From Agrypnia vestita (lineage: Eukaryota; Arthropoda; Insecta; Trichoptera; Phryganeidae): DNA of 64,000 nucleotides. Positions 33,000-43,638 of the stretch are shown in pieces; the first letter of the stretch is position 1; every line of letters begins with the position of its first letter. The notes under the pieces are model-generated. The model saw only the letters and a program-made list of their open reading frames with translations. It searched no databases and had not been told where the DNA came from. Location: assembly GCA_016648135.1 (NCBI GenBank), contig JADDOH010014801.1, positions 1 to 64,000 of the forward strand, read 5' to 3'. Both the position numbers and the translations under genes were made by a program.

Positions 33000-33275
33000 A
33001 TGTAAAATTTTGGTCAAACGGTGTGAATTTGCACAGAAAATATACCAGGAGGAGGGAGTAGAGTAAGAAAGAAGGTAGGAAATGTTATCTGTGTTACCGC
33101 CGAGTCTTAAAGAATAAGTATGCAAATTTTCGGTCCGATCGGTCGAACGGTACAGACTTGCATGGAATATATATCAGGGGGAGGAGGAGAGGGGAATGTC
33201 ACCTAAGTTGTCCGCCGGGTCCTAAAAAATAAGTATGCAAAATTTGGGTCCGATCGATCAACAGACATTCAGTTT
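33000..33275 (+). repeat. Two diverged units of the 130-bp repeat
   Basis: GTTACCGCCGAGTCTTAAAG and GTCCGATCGGTCGAACGG, then a second set (GTCCGCCGGGTCC, GTCCGATCGATCAA) and ATCAACAGACATTCAG, match the array at 19630-20270. Spacing here is about 116 bp. Confidence 0.7.
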
Positions 33276-33837
33276 TGTAGGTACAATTCTCTGTATAAAA
33301 ATAAAATATAGGTACAAAATAAATTAAATAAGTTTATTATGTAATTAAATACAAAATAAATTAATAAAATAATTGTAATTTGATATACCTACTGCATAAT
33401 TTGGCATAGATAAGATTTATTACAAATGACAAGACGGTTTCCTCGGATCGCAAGCCATTTTTGATCTCTTAATATGTCTAAATCTGCAATCTCAATCTTT
33501 TATCTACCGTATTAATAATAGGTACCAATATATTAAAGACATTATTTTAAAGTAGGTGATTTTTTAAAGACAACCTTGGTCTAAATGCTTAATTTACTAA
33601 TTAATCTAAAACTGATATTGAAACATGGTTGTTGAAGTACATCACCGTAAATCGTCGAATGTATTAAGACTTGTTTCTCTTATAGTTATAATCGGAGTTT
33701 ACATATTTCATTCCTGAACGATGTCAACGCACGCGTTGAATCTTATAAATAGAAAAACTACACTTTCCGTGAGTTGAATAAATTTTTTAAATAAATATTT
33801 TTAATTATAATTCTCCAAAAACTCTGCCTCCGTTTAT
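33276..33837. other. AT-rich spacer, nothing recognised
   Basis: No gene or repeat partner seen. Confidence 0.5.
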
Positions 33838-33911
33838 GATGTGGCCATGCACGGTTAATACCCACCCCCTTCTCTCTAGGAGAGCAGGTGCGAATCCCTG
33901 GCTACCTGTAT
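33838..33911 (+). repeat. tRNA-like relic
   Basis: TGTGGCCATGCACGGTTAAT resembles a D arm. CTCTCTAGGAGAG forms a tight anticodon-arm-like stem, and AGGTGCGAATCCCTGGC resembles a T arm. The acceptor stem is poor. Either a tRNA pseudogene or the head of a SINE. Confidence 0.4.
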
Positions 33912-34155
33912 TTTGACTTTTATTTTCTCACTGTATATGTATTTAGCCAAGATTCAATTATTTAATTCGTATTATGCAAGAAAAAACTGCTTAACTTATG
34001 ACTAAATAAATATGGTAAATTTACAATAATCCGTCGCCAGACGGTATCCCAGTTGTGCGTTGCGTCATCGACGGAACGGTACATTACATATGTAAATAAT
34101 TTGAAAAACGGCGATGGCTAATCGTTTTCTGATTATTTTTTAAAATTAAATATGT

Positions 34156-34323
34156 ATCCGAACACAGAACACGTCGCAAGAATATTCTTAGCATCTTCAA
34201 ATTAAGCTAAACTTTTGTGCTATGCACATAGAACTAAGTTGCTGGTGTCTTGGAATGGGGCTCGAAACACCGACCGCCAGATCACATGGCGAGCGTCCTG
34301 ACCACTACACCAACAAGTTACTC
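34156..34323 (-). mobile_element. tRNA-derived SINE, copy 2 (best preserved)
   Basis: Read on the minus strand it starts GAGTAACTTGTTGGTGTAG, followed by GTCAGGACGCTCGCCATG. It has a clean B box (GTTTCGAGCCCC), then CCATTCCAAGACACCAGC and a 3' part ending in GTGTTCTGTGTTCGGAT. The tRNA-like head is followed by a unique body that all four copies share. Confidence 0.75.
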
Positions 34324-34599
34324 TGCGGTCGTAAAAATCAAATCTCAAATATCGAATAATCGAACTAAATGTTTTATTAAATATTGTAAGATTTTCGTTA
34401 TTTTAACATTTTTATTTATCCAACCGATTACATTAATTTAGGTACCTATTTACTCCTGAAAGACGTCGTGTAAATTTAAAATATTTTCATTTCACCACTT
34501 GCATACAGATTCATAGAGATTTGTTAATTGTTTTAAGTAAGTACTATTACTTGTTTTCACTAAATTCGTTTCGAACCTAATCACGTCTATCGCTCCACA
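34324..34599. other. AT-rich spacer
   Basis: No gene seen. Confidence 0.5.
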
Positions 34600-34760
34600 G
34601 TGCATTGAATAAAAACTATGGAGTTTCACTCGGACGGTGGAAGCGCGCGCGGAATGACAATGGGCGGTATCAAATAGTCCATTTGTTTCATTCAGAGCGT
34701 CACCTGTGCGGCTCCGCGCCCCTCGTTCCTCGTTCCTCGCCCCTCGTCCGCGGGGAAGGT
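34600..34760 (+). promoter_or_regulatory. Candidate promoter and non-coding first exon
   Basis: A CpG- and C-rich stretch (GCGGCTCCGCGCCCCTCG, then repeated TTCCTCG) ends in GGGGAAG followed by GTGAGC, a strong splice donor at about 34759. TATCAAAT near 34668 and TTTCATTCAGAG near 34687-34698 are at roughly TATA-to-initiator spacing. No protein-coding frame is convincing. The opposite-strand frame of 171 codons spans the CpG block but translates to unremarkable sequence. This is an inference from motif spacing. Confidence 0.35.
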
Positions 34761-34872
34761 GAGCTGAAACTAGGGTCGGGGTCCAAAACACAACCTGTCG
34801 ACCCGTGACGTGCCGGGGTACGCGGTACACAATATCGTAACATTGATTCAAGGGGTGCTCACTGCTCACATC

Positions 34873-34915
34873 AGTGGCGTTGCTACCGCCTGGACAGCCC
34901 GAGGCCCGGGTCATA
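34873..34915. mobile_element. Solitary hAT-like terminus
   Basis: CAGTGGCGTTGCTACCGCC followed by GCCCGAGGCCCGGGTC resembles the CAGTGGCG-type ends of hAT elements. No mirrored partner is visible within several kb, so it would be a truncated end. Confidence 0.3.
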
Positions 34916-35193
34916 ACAAGATTATTAAAAAAATATATATTTATAATATAAGAGAGATATTGCAGATCTGTGTACAATTTTTTGAGAATACTTAAAAAGT
35001 AATACAAATAAGGAATGAACTGTTAAAATTCACATTGAATTTTTTTTCGATGCACATCTCAAATAGTTATAACATTATTCATTTTTACTAGTAACTACGC
35101 AACTAATAATTTATTTGGTTCGATATTTCAAACATGCATATACAATTTTTATTTATTATATATTTCATGGTATAAGGGATGTTTTTTTAAAGG
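34916..35193. other. AT-rich spacer
   Basis: No gene seen. Confidence 0.5.
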
Positions 35194-35575
35194 TATACAT
35201 TTATAAAATGAAATAAAATACGTAAAAATCGTAATAATAACCATGACATTGGCTTTGTTCGAAAGATAATTTTATGCCATTAGTGTTTAAATATTAAAAA
35301 TTTTTTAGATGTTTATTTTTCGAATTGGCAATTTTTCCAACAGCCGATTTAACAGCTGACAGCAGATTTTTACTCAGTTTGGTTTGCCATTTCACCATGA
35401 ATAGACTCACGTCAAAATAAACGTTTCCAAATCGTGCAAATTTATTAAGAAAATCGTGGTATCGTAATCATATTTAAACACTAATGCCATAAAATTATCT
35501 TTTCAATAAAGCCAATACCTTGGCCATTACCACCATTTATTTTTACGTGTTTTATTCTCATAGTATAAATGTATA
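35194..35575. mobile_element. MITE carrying a transposase N-terminal relic
   Basis: Inverted arms of about 100 bp start TATACATTTATA at 35194 and mirror to 35575. The arms share ACGTAAAAAT and the GATAATTTTATG-CCATTAGTG phrase ending in GTTTAAATAT. Between them ATG at 35397 opens MNRLTSK and hits TAA at 35418. A further frame-intact-looking IVQIY-type stretch follows. The relic resembles the start of Tc1/mariner-group transposases. The rest of the gene is deleted, making this an internally deleted derivative. Confidence 0.7.
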
Positions 35576-35859
35576 TTATATTTTTGTGGACTGTAGTTTT
35601 TTTCATTGTAAAGAAAACATACTTTATAAAAGTTAACTTTTATTACTGCTAATCAAACAACCGGCCCTAATAAGTATCATTTTTAACCAATAAACCAATC
35701 GATGCATAGATTCTCGGTGATGATAAAATATTCGAAGAATTTTTTATTTTCGATGTTAATAGGTTCATCTAAAAAATGAACACCGCTGGCCAATCACACG
35801 TCGTTATTTTATAACCGACAATCGCGCTCACTCATACGGGAAGTTTCCATTATTATTCG
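35576..35859. other. Spacer
   Basis: AT-rich. A short GC-richer segment near 35785-35830 leads into the next island. Confidence 0.5.
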
Positions 35860-36141
35860 TTAGTTTGGGTTGGCAGCGTGGGTCGCGAGGGTGCGCGGGA
35901 AACTCGGGTTGGCTGTCAGATGCAACCTTCTGCAACAGTTGGCCGGCTTTCGAAACCAGTCGGTAAAACAGGCGCGCGTGGTCGGGTGTGCTAAGTTATG
36001 TGTTGACAAACATTTTTGGATTAATTTCTCGTCATTGGCCTTGAAATTTGTCAAAATATACGCGTATTTTTAGTTCTTCAGTAGGGCGTAATTAACTATA
36101 CTATTGCGTTCAGTGCGTTTGAAATTGACCATTTTTATTTG
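35860..36141 (+). promoter_or_regulatory. Candidate promoter/first non-coding exon
   Basis: Bases 35870-35985 are CpG-rich (GGTCGCGAGGGTGCGCGGG). Further down GCGTTCAGTGCG (A at 36112) is an initiator match. TTTATTTG followed by GTAAGTTTTT at 36142 is an excellent splice donor. The first and last parts may be separate features. Frames across the region are short and not protein-like. It is on the same strand as the exon at 26021, so an alternative promoter of the same gene is possible but unproven. Confidence 0.3.
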
Positions 36142-37965
36142 GTAAGTTTTTCTATATTTTTTTCGGGATATACAGATTTTATAAACATCCATTAGTTGTG
36201 ATCGTTGTACTGCTTTTTGTATTGGAAAAATAGGCCAAAATTTAAATATTACTGGCGAAGAGCGATTGAGATTTAAAAATATTTTTCCGAATTTTCCAAT
36301 CATTTACTGGAAAATAATTATAATTTTGTTACAAATTTGGGTTTATATACTTTACATGTAAATATTGTTGGTCTGCAATTGGATAACTTGTAATCTTAAG
36401 AAATAAATAAAAAACATAAAAGTTACAAAAATATCAGAAAGATCGAACTCAATTTTAATAAAAATATTTAAAATAGTCGATGACTAGATATTTTAGGAAT
36501 ATTATTGTTTATTTTATTGAGTCTTGCAAACTAAAGATAATAATTTTAAATGAAGATTAGTTTTATGAGTAAAATAATATTTTTCGAAACTGGTTGATTT
36601 TAATTAATATACTCAAACTAATTATAAAATTAACAGCTACAATGTTTTTGCAGAAAATATAAAAATAAAATTTAGTTAGTTTATCGAACCATTGAAACAT
36701 CGTATTATTCAATATAGTAGATAAGCAACGTATCGTTATTAATTTCTTTCATTCGTTGGTTGTATATATTTTCTGTTTGCGAAAGGAATAGTTTTAATGG
36801 TTTAATAAGTTTCACCAAGATCATGGTCATTTAGTTGTGTGGTAAAACAATGAAGGCGCAGTTAATCCTCACTATGCCAAGCGGAAAGCTGTTTCCGACA
36901 GGTATTTGTTTATATCGAGGTAAAAATAACGAATAATGCTTAAAACATTTAAATGGAAATCGTTGCTATTAAATCCTTAACTCTTTTTTATAACCTACAT
37001 ATTATCCCTAACAAAAATACCCATATTATATTATAATAATTTCTCTTAATTGTTATCAAATAAAATGAAAACATAGACTTCGAGTTTTTTCAATAAAATG
37101 CTCTGAATTAGATTTCTTTTAAAAATATTTTTATTTTTTAATATTTCAGTTAAATTAACATTGAAACTAATAAGAGCATCCATTACTATATCGCTATGGC
37201 ATTGGTATTAATCATTAATCAAAATGTATAATTCTCTATTTAACAATGTCCGTCCTTAACGCCACCAGAAGGCTCAAAAAATAGTAAGGTACAAGAAGCA
37301 ACAAAAGTATTATTCTCTGTTTAATAATGTCCATTACTAACGTCATCAAGACATTACACTCTAGATATACATATATATATATAATACAAATACGTAATTT
37401 TTGAGGTTTATATCTAGTAATATATAATATAGCCCAACGCTGGTCTACGATTCGTCGCATAACAACGAAATTAGGTAAGAATATTTAAATAAATAATTTG
37501 AAACAAAAGCAGTCTTCAAATATGTCACGGTAATTTTGAATTGTAAATAGCGTTGGTTGACAATATAAACGAGTACGTAGATACTTGCATATTTTTATAT
37601 CAGAAAAATTGATCAACGAAAATATAAGAATATCGATTTAAAGTCATTTTAGTTGTTATTTCAAATAAATGAAAAATGTAAAACAATGAATTTACCGTCA
37701 TTTTAATGGGCTTAAAACAATGGGAACCTCAACTTACTTAACTCAAAATCCTGAAAAAAATTAATTCATACTTTGTTATGAATATCTTTGATTTTCAAAA
37801 TTCGGCCGTACAGTATTCAATTAAATATGAAATAATCAGAGATAACATAAAAAGTTATTCTTATACAAAAAAGTACATGACAATAGTCGTTGCAATATTA
37901 GGGAAGAATTCGTGAATTCTTTCAAACTGTACCCGTAAAATAATATTCTAATAAATATAATAATT
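36142..37965. other. AT-rich spacer, nothing recognised
   Basis: No supported gene. Near 37245-37340 two similar words (TTTAACAATGTCCGTCCTTA and TTTAATAATGTCCATTACTA) suggest a small local duplication. Confidence 0.5.
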
Positions 37966-38045
37966 TCATTGTCTGTCTGCCAGTCCTTCTGTCTGTCGGT
38001 TCGTAAATTCATAACTTGCTGGTATTATAACTTTAGATAATTAGA
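37966..38045 (+). repeat. Fragment of the GTCTGTCC repeat family
   Basis: ATAATTTCATTGTCTGTC followed by CTGTCGGTTCGTAAATTC matches the 5' part of the copies at 41884 and 55888. Confidence 0.5.
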
Positions 38046-38114
38046 GTGTGACACGCAATCAGCGCGCGGCTCAGGCAACACGCAAAGGTCAAAATTACAC
38101 AGTCTTGACATTTT

Positions 38115-38476
38115 TATTTCATTTCATCTTCATCCCTTTGTCCTAGTAGGATCAGAGACCCAAAGACTCGACAAATGTTTCTATGTTCCCTGTCTTGCGC
38201 TGCTTTTGTATGAGTCAACCAGTCTAGACCCATTCTGTTTTCGTACACATTTTTCTGTTGCTTCTCCCAGCTTAATCTACGGCGGCCCACCGGGCGTCTT
38301 CCCTCCGGGGTTGCCAGGAGGATTCTTCTAGGTATTCGCTCCTGGCATTCTTAGCACATGTCCAAGTCACCTCAATTGTGATCTTTCTATGTGTAGAAGT
38401 AGGGGTTCCATGACGAGTGTGTGCCTTATGTCGACACTTCTCACTCTCTCCATCAATGTGACTCCCGCTACCCCCC
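38115..38476 (-). pseudogene. LINE pol C-terminal remnant
   Basis: On the minus strand it reads TWTCAKNARSEYLEESSWQP, then with one frame change LSWEKQQKNVYENRMGLDW, THTKAAQDREHRNICRVF. The pattern 'R-x-P-x-GR-x-x-x-x-W' followed by 'A-x-DR-x-x-x-R' is the usual end of RTE-like and related polymerases. At least one frameshift separates the halves. It directly abuts the MITE at 38480. Confidence 0.55.
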
Positions 38477-38627
38477 TTAGGCCCGGTTGTTTCAAGTTCG
38501 ATCAAAGTAAGCGGTCGATGAAAGCATAGATTTTTACGAAAACGGATCGTCTGATTGGTGGAGAACGTAAAATTCTATGCTTTAAAAGAACGCTTACTTT
38601 AATCCAACTTGAAACAACCGGCCCTTA
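38477..38627. mobile_element. Harbinger-like MITE with TTA target duplication
   Basis: TTA at 38477-38479 and 38625-38627 flanks a 145-bp element. It starts GGCCCGGTTGTTTCAAGTT and ends AACTTGAAACAACCGGCCC. The inverted arms extend through AAAGTAAGCG. A 3-bp TTA target and GGGCC-type ends fit PIF/Harbinger MITEs. Confidence 0.75.
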
Positions 38628-39635
38628 GAAAACTTACAGCCTCGGCAGCCTGGATCCTTGCTCTTATTTTTGTATTATTATTTTTACATTTTTATATTAT
38701 TATTTTATTATATTTAGTTTTAGGTTTAAGCGAATAGTCAATTTAAAAAAACAAATGGTTTTCTATTCATGAATTTTCAACTTCAAAATCTTACAATCAT
38801 ATGTCCCGTGATTTTTTACGAGTTTGCAGTTAGTTGCGTAATAAACTTAGTTTGAATCAAACAATATTTATTAACAGATCTCTACTTTGCGTAATGAATT
38901 AAGCGATAAATATTATTAAAACAGGAAGATATCGATAGTTGGCCGTTTGAAAAAAATTACCAAATAGCGATCACCAATTCATTAATGAACACACGACCAA
39001 AGGATCAATCTTGATAAATTCTTGAGAATGTTAAGATAATTATGATAATGACATCATAACGTAATGTACATATACACGTACATAAGGACACATCGAATGC
39101 AAAAATTTGGTTACTTAAGTATGATCATTTATGATTTCCACATTGAACATAAAGTCAAAGCTATTTTGATTAAATGTCTTTTAGTTTTAACTAAAATTTA
39201 TATACATACTTATTTTCCCAATCATTTTGGTTTCCGATCGAAACAACAATTTAGTTTCAGCCGAAAACAATTATAAACTGAAACATGTTTTTTGACCGAA
39301 ACTGAAATCAAATGTGAATATTTGGTCTGTCTCTAGTGTATAAGTATAATGAGTCACTGCAATCATTAATTAAGCGATAGCTGATATTAATAAATCATTT
39401 CCAATCAATAATATCAAGTGCAGATAGATAAATAGTACCTATACTTCTGATCAGAAGTCACTTATATGATTTTGTTAAATATCGAAATACTAAGTGAGTT
39501 TCTTTGTTGCAAAACAGTGCACAGCCAAAAATAACAATGGCGTTAATATGTAAATATGTGGGTATTACTCAATTACGTACGTGTTCATCTCATTTGAGAC
39601 GCATTTGTTGCATTTAAGTAGACAATCGGCCCGAT
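38628..39635. other. AT-rich spacer, nothing recognised
   Basis: No gene or repeat partner seen. Confidence 0.5.
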
Positions 39636-40062
39636 TCTGAAAATAACAATGTCTGGATCTTTAAGATCTTTATCCCAACACTTAATAGACGATAATAAAA
39701 ATTAAAAATGTCCAGAGCGGATTTTGTAATTCTACGGCTCAAATACACTGTATTAAAAGATGATATAAGAATGATTGTTTTTTACAAACGTATTAATTTC
39801 TTCATCCACAGCGTCCAGACGAAATATCATGGCTAATCTGTCATGACCGCGTTACCGCGTATTTAAATCTTCCCATCTTGACATTTGACACATAACGATT
39901 TACATCTTTCTCCCTCCCTCTATATCTATCTCATGTAGAAACTTACAGAAACAAACACCGACGTAAAGCTATGTCTCGTTTATTTTTAATTTTTATTATC
40001 GTCTATTAAGTGTTGGGATAAAGATCTTAAAGATCCAGACATTGTTATTTTCAGAATACGGA
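39636..40062. mobile_element. Foldback/MITE element, simple copy
   Basis: It begins ATTCTGAAAATAACAATG and ends CATTGTTATTTTCAGAAT. Terminal inverted repeats of about 70 bp contain TCTTTAAGATCTTTATCC. The left part (to about 39892) matches the left arm of 3437-4056. The middle (CTCCCTCCCTCTATATC) is the reverse complement of that copy's loop. This is probably the ancestral layout. Confidence 0.8.
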
Positions 40063-40666
40063 TGTATGTAATGTAAATGTAAATTATACCCTATTGTAAT
40101 ATAAATTTCTGGACAGAAGATATCATTTACAATTCTAGAATGGAAGATCTTCGTATGTTAGCATTAACTTTTAGTTTAAATTCAAGATAGCTATAAATAA
40201 AAGTAAAAAACGACATCTGTTTTTGAACGGTACTGCCTGTAATGTCATGTAGCGGCGGCTGTCAAGCACGAGCGTGGACCTCATTGAGTAACGCGGAAGA
40301 CGATGGCTGATTAGATTTTTTTCCAAGATGTTGCTTCTCACAGATAATTTCTGTATAGTTCATCCATTGTCCCCATGAACTCTCTCACCATTTCAACAAT
40401 TAATATGCCTTTTACAGTTTTTCAATTATGAAAGCCGCATTACAATAAATACCGTCGGCTCCTGTTGGATGTTTTTTCATGTACCTGAAAAAAAGCTCTC
40501 ATCAAATTGCACACTTAAAATATATATTGAAGTGTATTTCAATTCAATTGTATGTTGAAATAGTTTTATCTTTTATTCAAACCATTTACTTCATGAGACT
40601 AAACATTAAAACATAATTATCGTTGACGGACATTCGATTATCTACCTATTTTAAAATTAAAATCCC
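40063..40666. other. Spacer, nothing recognised
   Basis: A short GC-richer patch near 40245-40310 (GTAGCGGCGGCTGTCAAGC) has no recognisable content. Confidence 0.5.
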
Positions 40667-40900
40667 AATTATTATAATTTCGTTGTCTGTCCGTCCGTCC
40701 GTCCGTCTGTCTGTCTGTCAGTCAGTCTGTCCCCATAACTTCATGTAACGTCCGTAACTTATTTATAGTAAATTTTTTTTTTTCGAAAATTTCTTTTACG
40801 TAAAAATTTTTATTTCGAAAATTTCGTTTACATAAAAATTTTTTTTTCGAAAATTTCGTTTACGTAAAATTTTTTTTTTCGAAAAATTCTCGAACCGACA
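40667..40900 (+). repeat. GTCTGTCC-repeat fragment plus short tandem array
   Basis: Bases 40677-40760 hold AATTTCGTTGTCTGTCCG with a (GTCC/GTCT)n run and CATGTAACGTCCGTAACTT. Bases 40775-40890 follow as about three tandem copies of a unit near 38 bp (TTTCGAAAATTTCGTTTACG). Confidence 0.7.
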
Positions 40901-41068
40901 TCGACATGTAAAAGTATCGTCATTTTTACGGGTTATAACTGTCATAAAACTGACCTACTCGTATTTGGGAAATGTGTAATCTCTCAACTCAGTCTGTTCG
41001 TTACCGTCTACGATTGTGTCGTAATTATTTTTACGCAATAACAATTTGTATTTATCTCTAACACATTA
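40901..41068. other. Spacer
   Basis: No gene seen. Confidence 0.45.
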
Positions 41069-41300
41069 AAGCAGCGGTTCCCAAAGTTTTTCAGTTCGTG
41101 GAGCCTTAGGTGCTTCAATATTTTTTCACGGCACCCCAATTGTACCTCCCTGCGCTTCCATGCGAACTTGTCGATATTATTCTAGGAAGTAGTATATCTC
41201 CAACCAGTTGATAAGGTATGACAAATGCTCTTCACAAACTTGAGATCACAAACTGCTGCAATAGAGGGAAACAATCTTTGCTACAGTCTTCATTCACTTT
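41069..41300 (+). mobile_element. hAT-type MITE left end, truncated
   Basis: CAGCGGTTCCCAAAG, followed by a TTTTTCAG stretch and a CACGGCACCCC block near 41137, matches the widely seen CAGNGGTTCCCAA ends of hAT non-autonomous elements. No mirrored CTTTGGGAACC end was found, so the right boundary is unknown. Confidence 0.45.
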
Positions 41301-41423
41301 TTTTTTCTTTTAATCTTCTAATATTTATTTTAAATTAGTATATTACAACGACGATCACTGAATGGGTGAAAAACATAAACTTTATTACCTTAAAGTGTAT
41401 TTAATTTTTAAATATAATTATAT

Positions 41424-41604
41424 AGAGTTATTTGGAAAACATTAATAACCTCGCAGGACTATATTCCTCCCTTGATTATGAGTCGAAAATGTTGAAGCTA
41501 TTGTGACCTAATATCAATAGTTATGGAGATGTGCGACATCAAAGTTTGTATTTTTTTTTTCAATATTTCTGACTTATTTTTTGTAAAAAGTTCCAAATAA
41601 CCCT
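41424..41604. mobile_element. Foldback 'CAGGGTTATT', left-arm-biased derivative
   Basis: The left arm is long (AACCTCGCAGGACTATATTCC through AATATTTCTGACTTA). The right arm is only CCAAATAACCCTG, flanked by TA. The left terminus is decayed (AGAGTTATTTGG). It corresponds to the left half of the symmetric copy at 26354. Confidence 0.7.
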
Positions 41605-41883
41605 GTATATTTTACTGCTTAAGTTTCGAGAGTAACAGTAACAATTCTCATCAACAGCTGTAGTATTAAATTGCCTACTATCGAAATATAGAATTTTTAC
41701 ATGGATTAGGTGGAAATACAAATAATTGATTAGTTACTGACAAAATGAGACGGAGTTACCGTTGTAAAGTTACATAAAGGTGTTGTACAGATGCTTGTAA
41801 CAGAAATATTTAAAGAAGAGGAAAAGTGTTGGTGAAAGTAATATTGTTAAGCAAATTAATACCCGAGCTAAAATCAAACAATA

Positions 41884-42112
41884 ATTTCGTAGATTATCCG
41901 TCTGTCCATCTGTGTGTCCGTTGGTAACATGGTGTAATTTAGATTGATTTCACGGCTAAAAAAACAAATTAAACGGCTGGATTTGGGATTTATACCCTGG
42001 GCTAGCAAACTCGAAGGCGGCAACGATATCGATTTTGCTACCCTGAGCCTGTATTACCCGTCAAAAATACAGTACATATAGGACTTAGCGAAGACGTGAA
42101 CCATTTATTAGT
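41884..42112 (+). repeat. GTCTGTCC repeat family, long copy 1
   Basis: It shares CCGTCTGTCC-type words, AAACGGCTGGATTTGG, GCTAGCAAACTCG, GCCTGTATTACCCGTC, AAAAATACAGTACATA and GACGTGAACCATTT in the same order with 55888-56121. Non-coding. Confidence 0.7.
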
Positions 42113-42348
42113 TAGTTAGTTTATTTCTAAACATTAAAAAAAAAACATTTTTACCTTTACGCGCGACGGGATTGATATATTTAATGGTATACGAATGAAA
42201 ATTATGATTTTTATCCATGGTGTGGTTCGCGAACTCTGAAAAGTTATTACTAGTTATCTAAAGTTGAGCTTTCTAGAGTTTGACCGAACAATCTGTACAA
42301 TATTAACGCCAAATCCATCAATAATATATCAGTAGCAATGTTTGAATA

Positions 42349-43638
42349 TATTAGGTCCTTACATATGAAATTGGCGTTTTGCCGTACTGGCAAATTTGAT
42401 CTCAAATATCTTCTCTTTGGTTAGGAATTCCAAATCCAAATTTATACAGCTATTTACTCATGTATTTTTGTTTTGAAAATTATAATTCATTTGTTTTTTC
42501 CTCAATTGTTTTTTTCTTTGCGTCACTCAGTTTACAAAATGAAAAACTTGAAATATCGCGTTATTTACGAGTACGAGTTCCACCGTGGCACCAGTGCTGC
42601 AGAAACGGCTCGAAGGATTAATGATGTGTATGGCGACGGTGCCGCAAAAGAAAACACAGTGCGTTTTTGGTTCCAACGTTTTCGTTCTGGAAATTTCGAC
42701 CTGCAGAATAAGCCCCGTGGACGGCAGGAGACCGAAGTTGATAATGAAGAATTGAAGGCTATTGTGGAAGCGGATCCATCGCAAAACCACATCCGAGTTA
42801 GCTGCAGGCTGCGGTGTTAGTGATAAAACTGTTTTAATCCACTTGAAGCAAATTGGTAAGGTGAAAAAGCTTGAAAGGTGGGTACCTCACGAATTGAGTG
42901 AAGCAAATCAACAAACGCGCGTTGACTGCTGCGTTGCATTAATCAACCAGCACAATAATGAAGGTATTTTAAATCGAATCATTACCTGTGATGAAAAGTG
43001 GATCCTGTACGATAATCGGAAGCGCTCATCGCAATGGCTAAACCCTGCCGAACCAGCCAAACCATGCCCCAAGCGAAAATTGACTCCAAAAAAGTTACTT
43101 GTTAGCGTTTGGTGGACTAGTGCTGGTGTCGTTCACTACAGCTTTCTTAAATCTGGCCAGACGATTACGGCAGATGTCTATTGTCAGCAACTGCAAACCA
43201 GGATGGAAAAGCTAGCTGCTAAACAACCGAGGCTGGTTAATCGCTCTAGGCCACTGCTGCTTCATGATAACGCTAGACCACACACTGCACAACAGACGGC
43301 TACCAAATTAGAGGAGCTTCAATTGGAATGTCTAAGACATCCACCGTACTCTCCGGACCTTGCCCCAACAGATTACCATTTTTTTCGAAATTTGGATAAC
43401 TTCTTGCAAAGGAAAAAATTTAACTCCGATGGGGCAGTCCAAACCGCCTTCAAAGATTTTATTGATTCCCGTCCGAATGTTTTTTTTAGTAAAGGGATCG
43501 ATGAACTACCTATGAGATGGCAAAAGTGCATAGATAGCAATGGTACATACTTTGATTAAATAAATGTATTATAATAAAAAAAATCGGCTTTATGTTCCTC
43601 CCATACTAAACGTCAATTTCATATGTAAGGACCTAATA
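42349..43638 (+). mobile_element. Complete mariner element, 1286 bp
   Basis: The TA dinucleotides at 42349-42350 and 43637-43638 flank 42351-43636. The ends are TTAGGTCCTTACATATG and CATATGTAAGGACCTAA. Inverted repeats of about 30 bp have a few mismatches (GAAATTGGCGTTT versus GAAATTGACGTTT). Length and target are standard for mariner, and one transposase gene lies inside. Confidence 0.92.
42539..43559 (+). pseudogene. mariner transposase, one frameshift
   Basis: The ATG at 42539 opens KNLKYRVIYEYEFHRGTSA, a helix-turn-helix paired-like domain that includes FWFQRFRSGNFDL. The frame shifts at about 42783, in an AAAA run that seems to carry one extra A. It then continues to the TAA at 43557-43559. 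The catalytic domain is complete. The first Asp is in ITCDEKWILYDN. The second is in LLHDNARPH, and the third is in YSPDLAPTDYHFF, with 34 residues between the second and third (DD34D). The C-terminus RWQKCIDSNGTYFD is typical of cecropia-type mariners. Without the extra base it would be 339 residues, the normal size. As it stands the product is truncated after the DNA-binding part. Such enzymes cut and paste at TA sites in the nucleus. Confidence 0.9.

Noticed and set aside
34492..35007. 171-codon minus frame across the CpG block
   Set aside because: Length is helped by the GC-rich stretch. The translation shows no domain and passes through AT-rich flanks of random type. The + strand donor signals are stronger.
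37920..37990. CRISPR-like or prokaryotic content
   Set aside because: Searched for across the window: no regularly spaced short repeats, no rRNA or operon-like gene order. All signals are eukaryotic.
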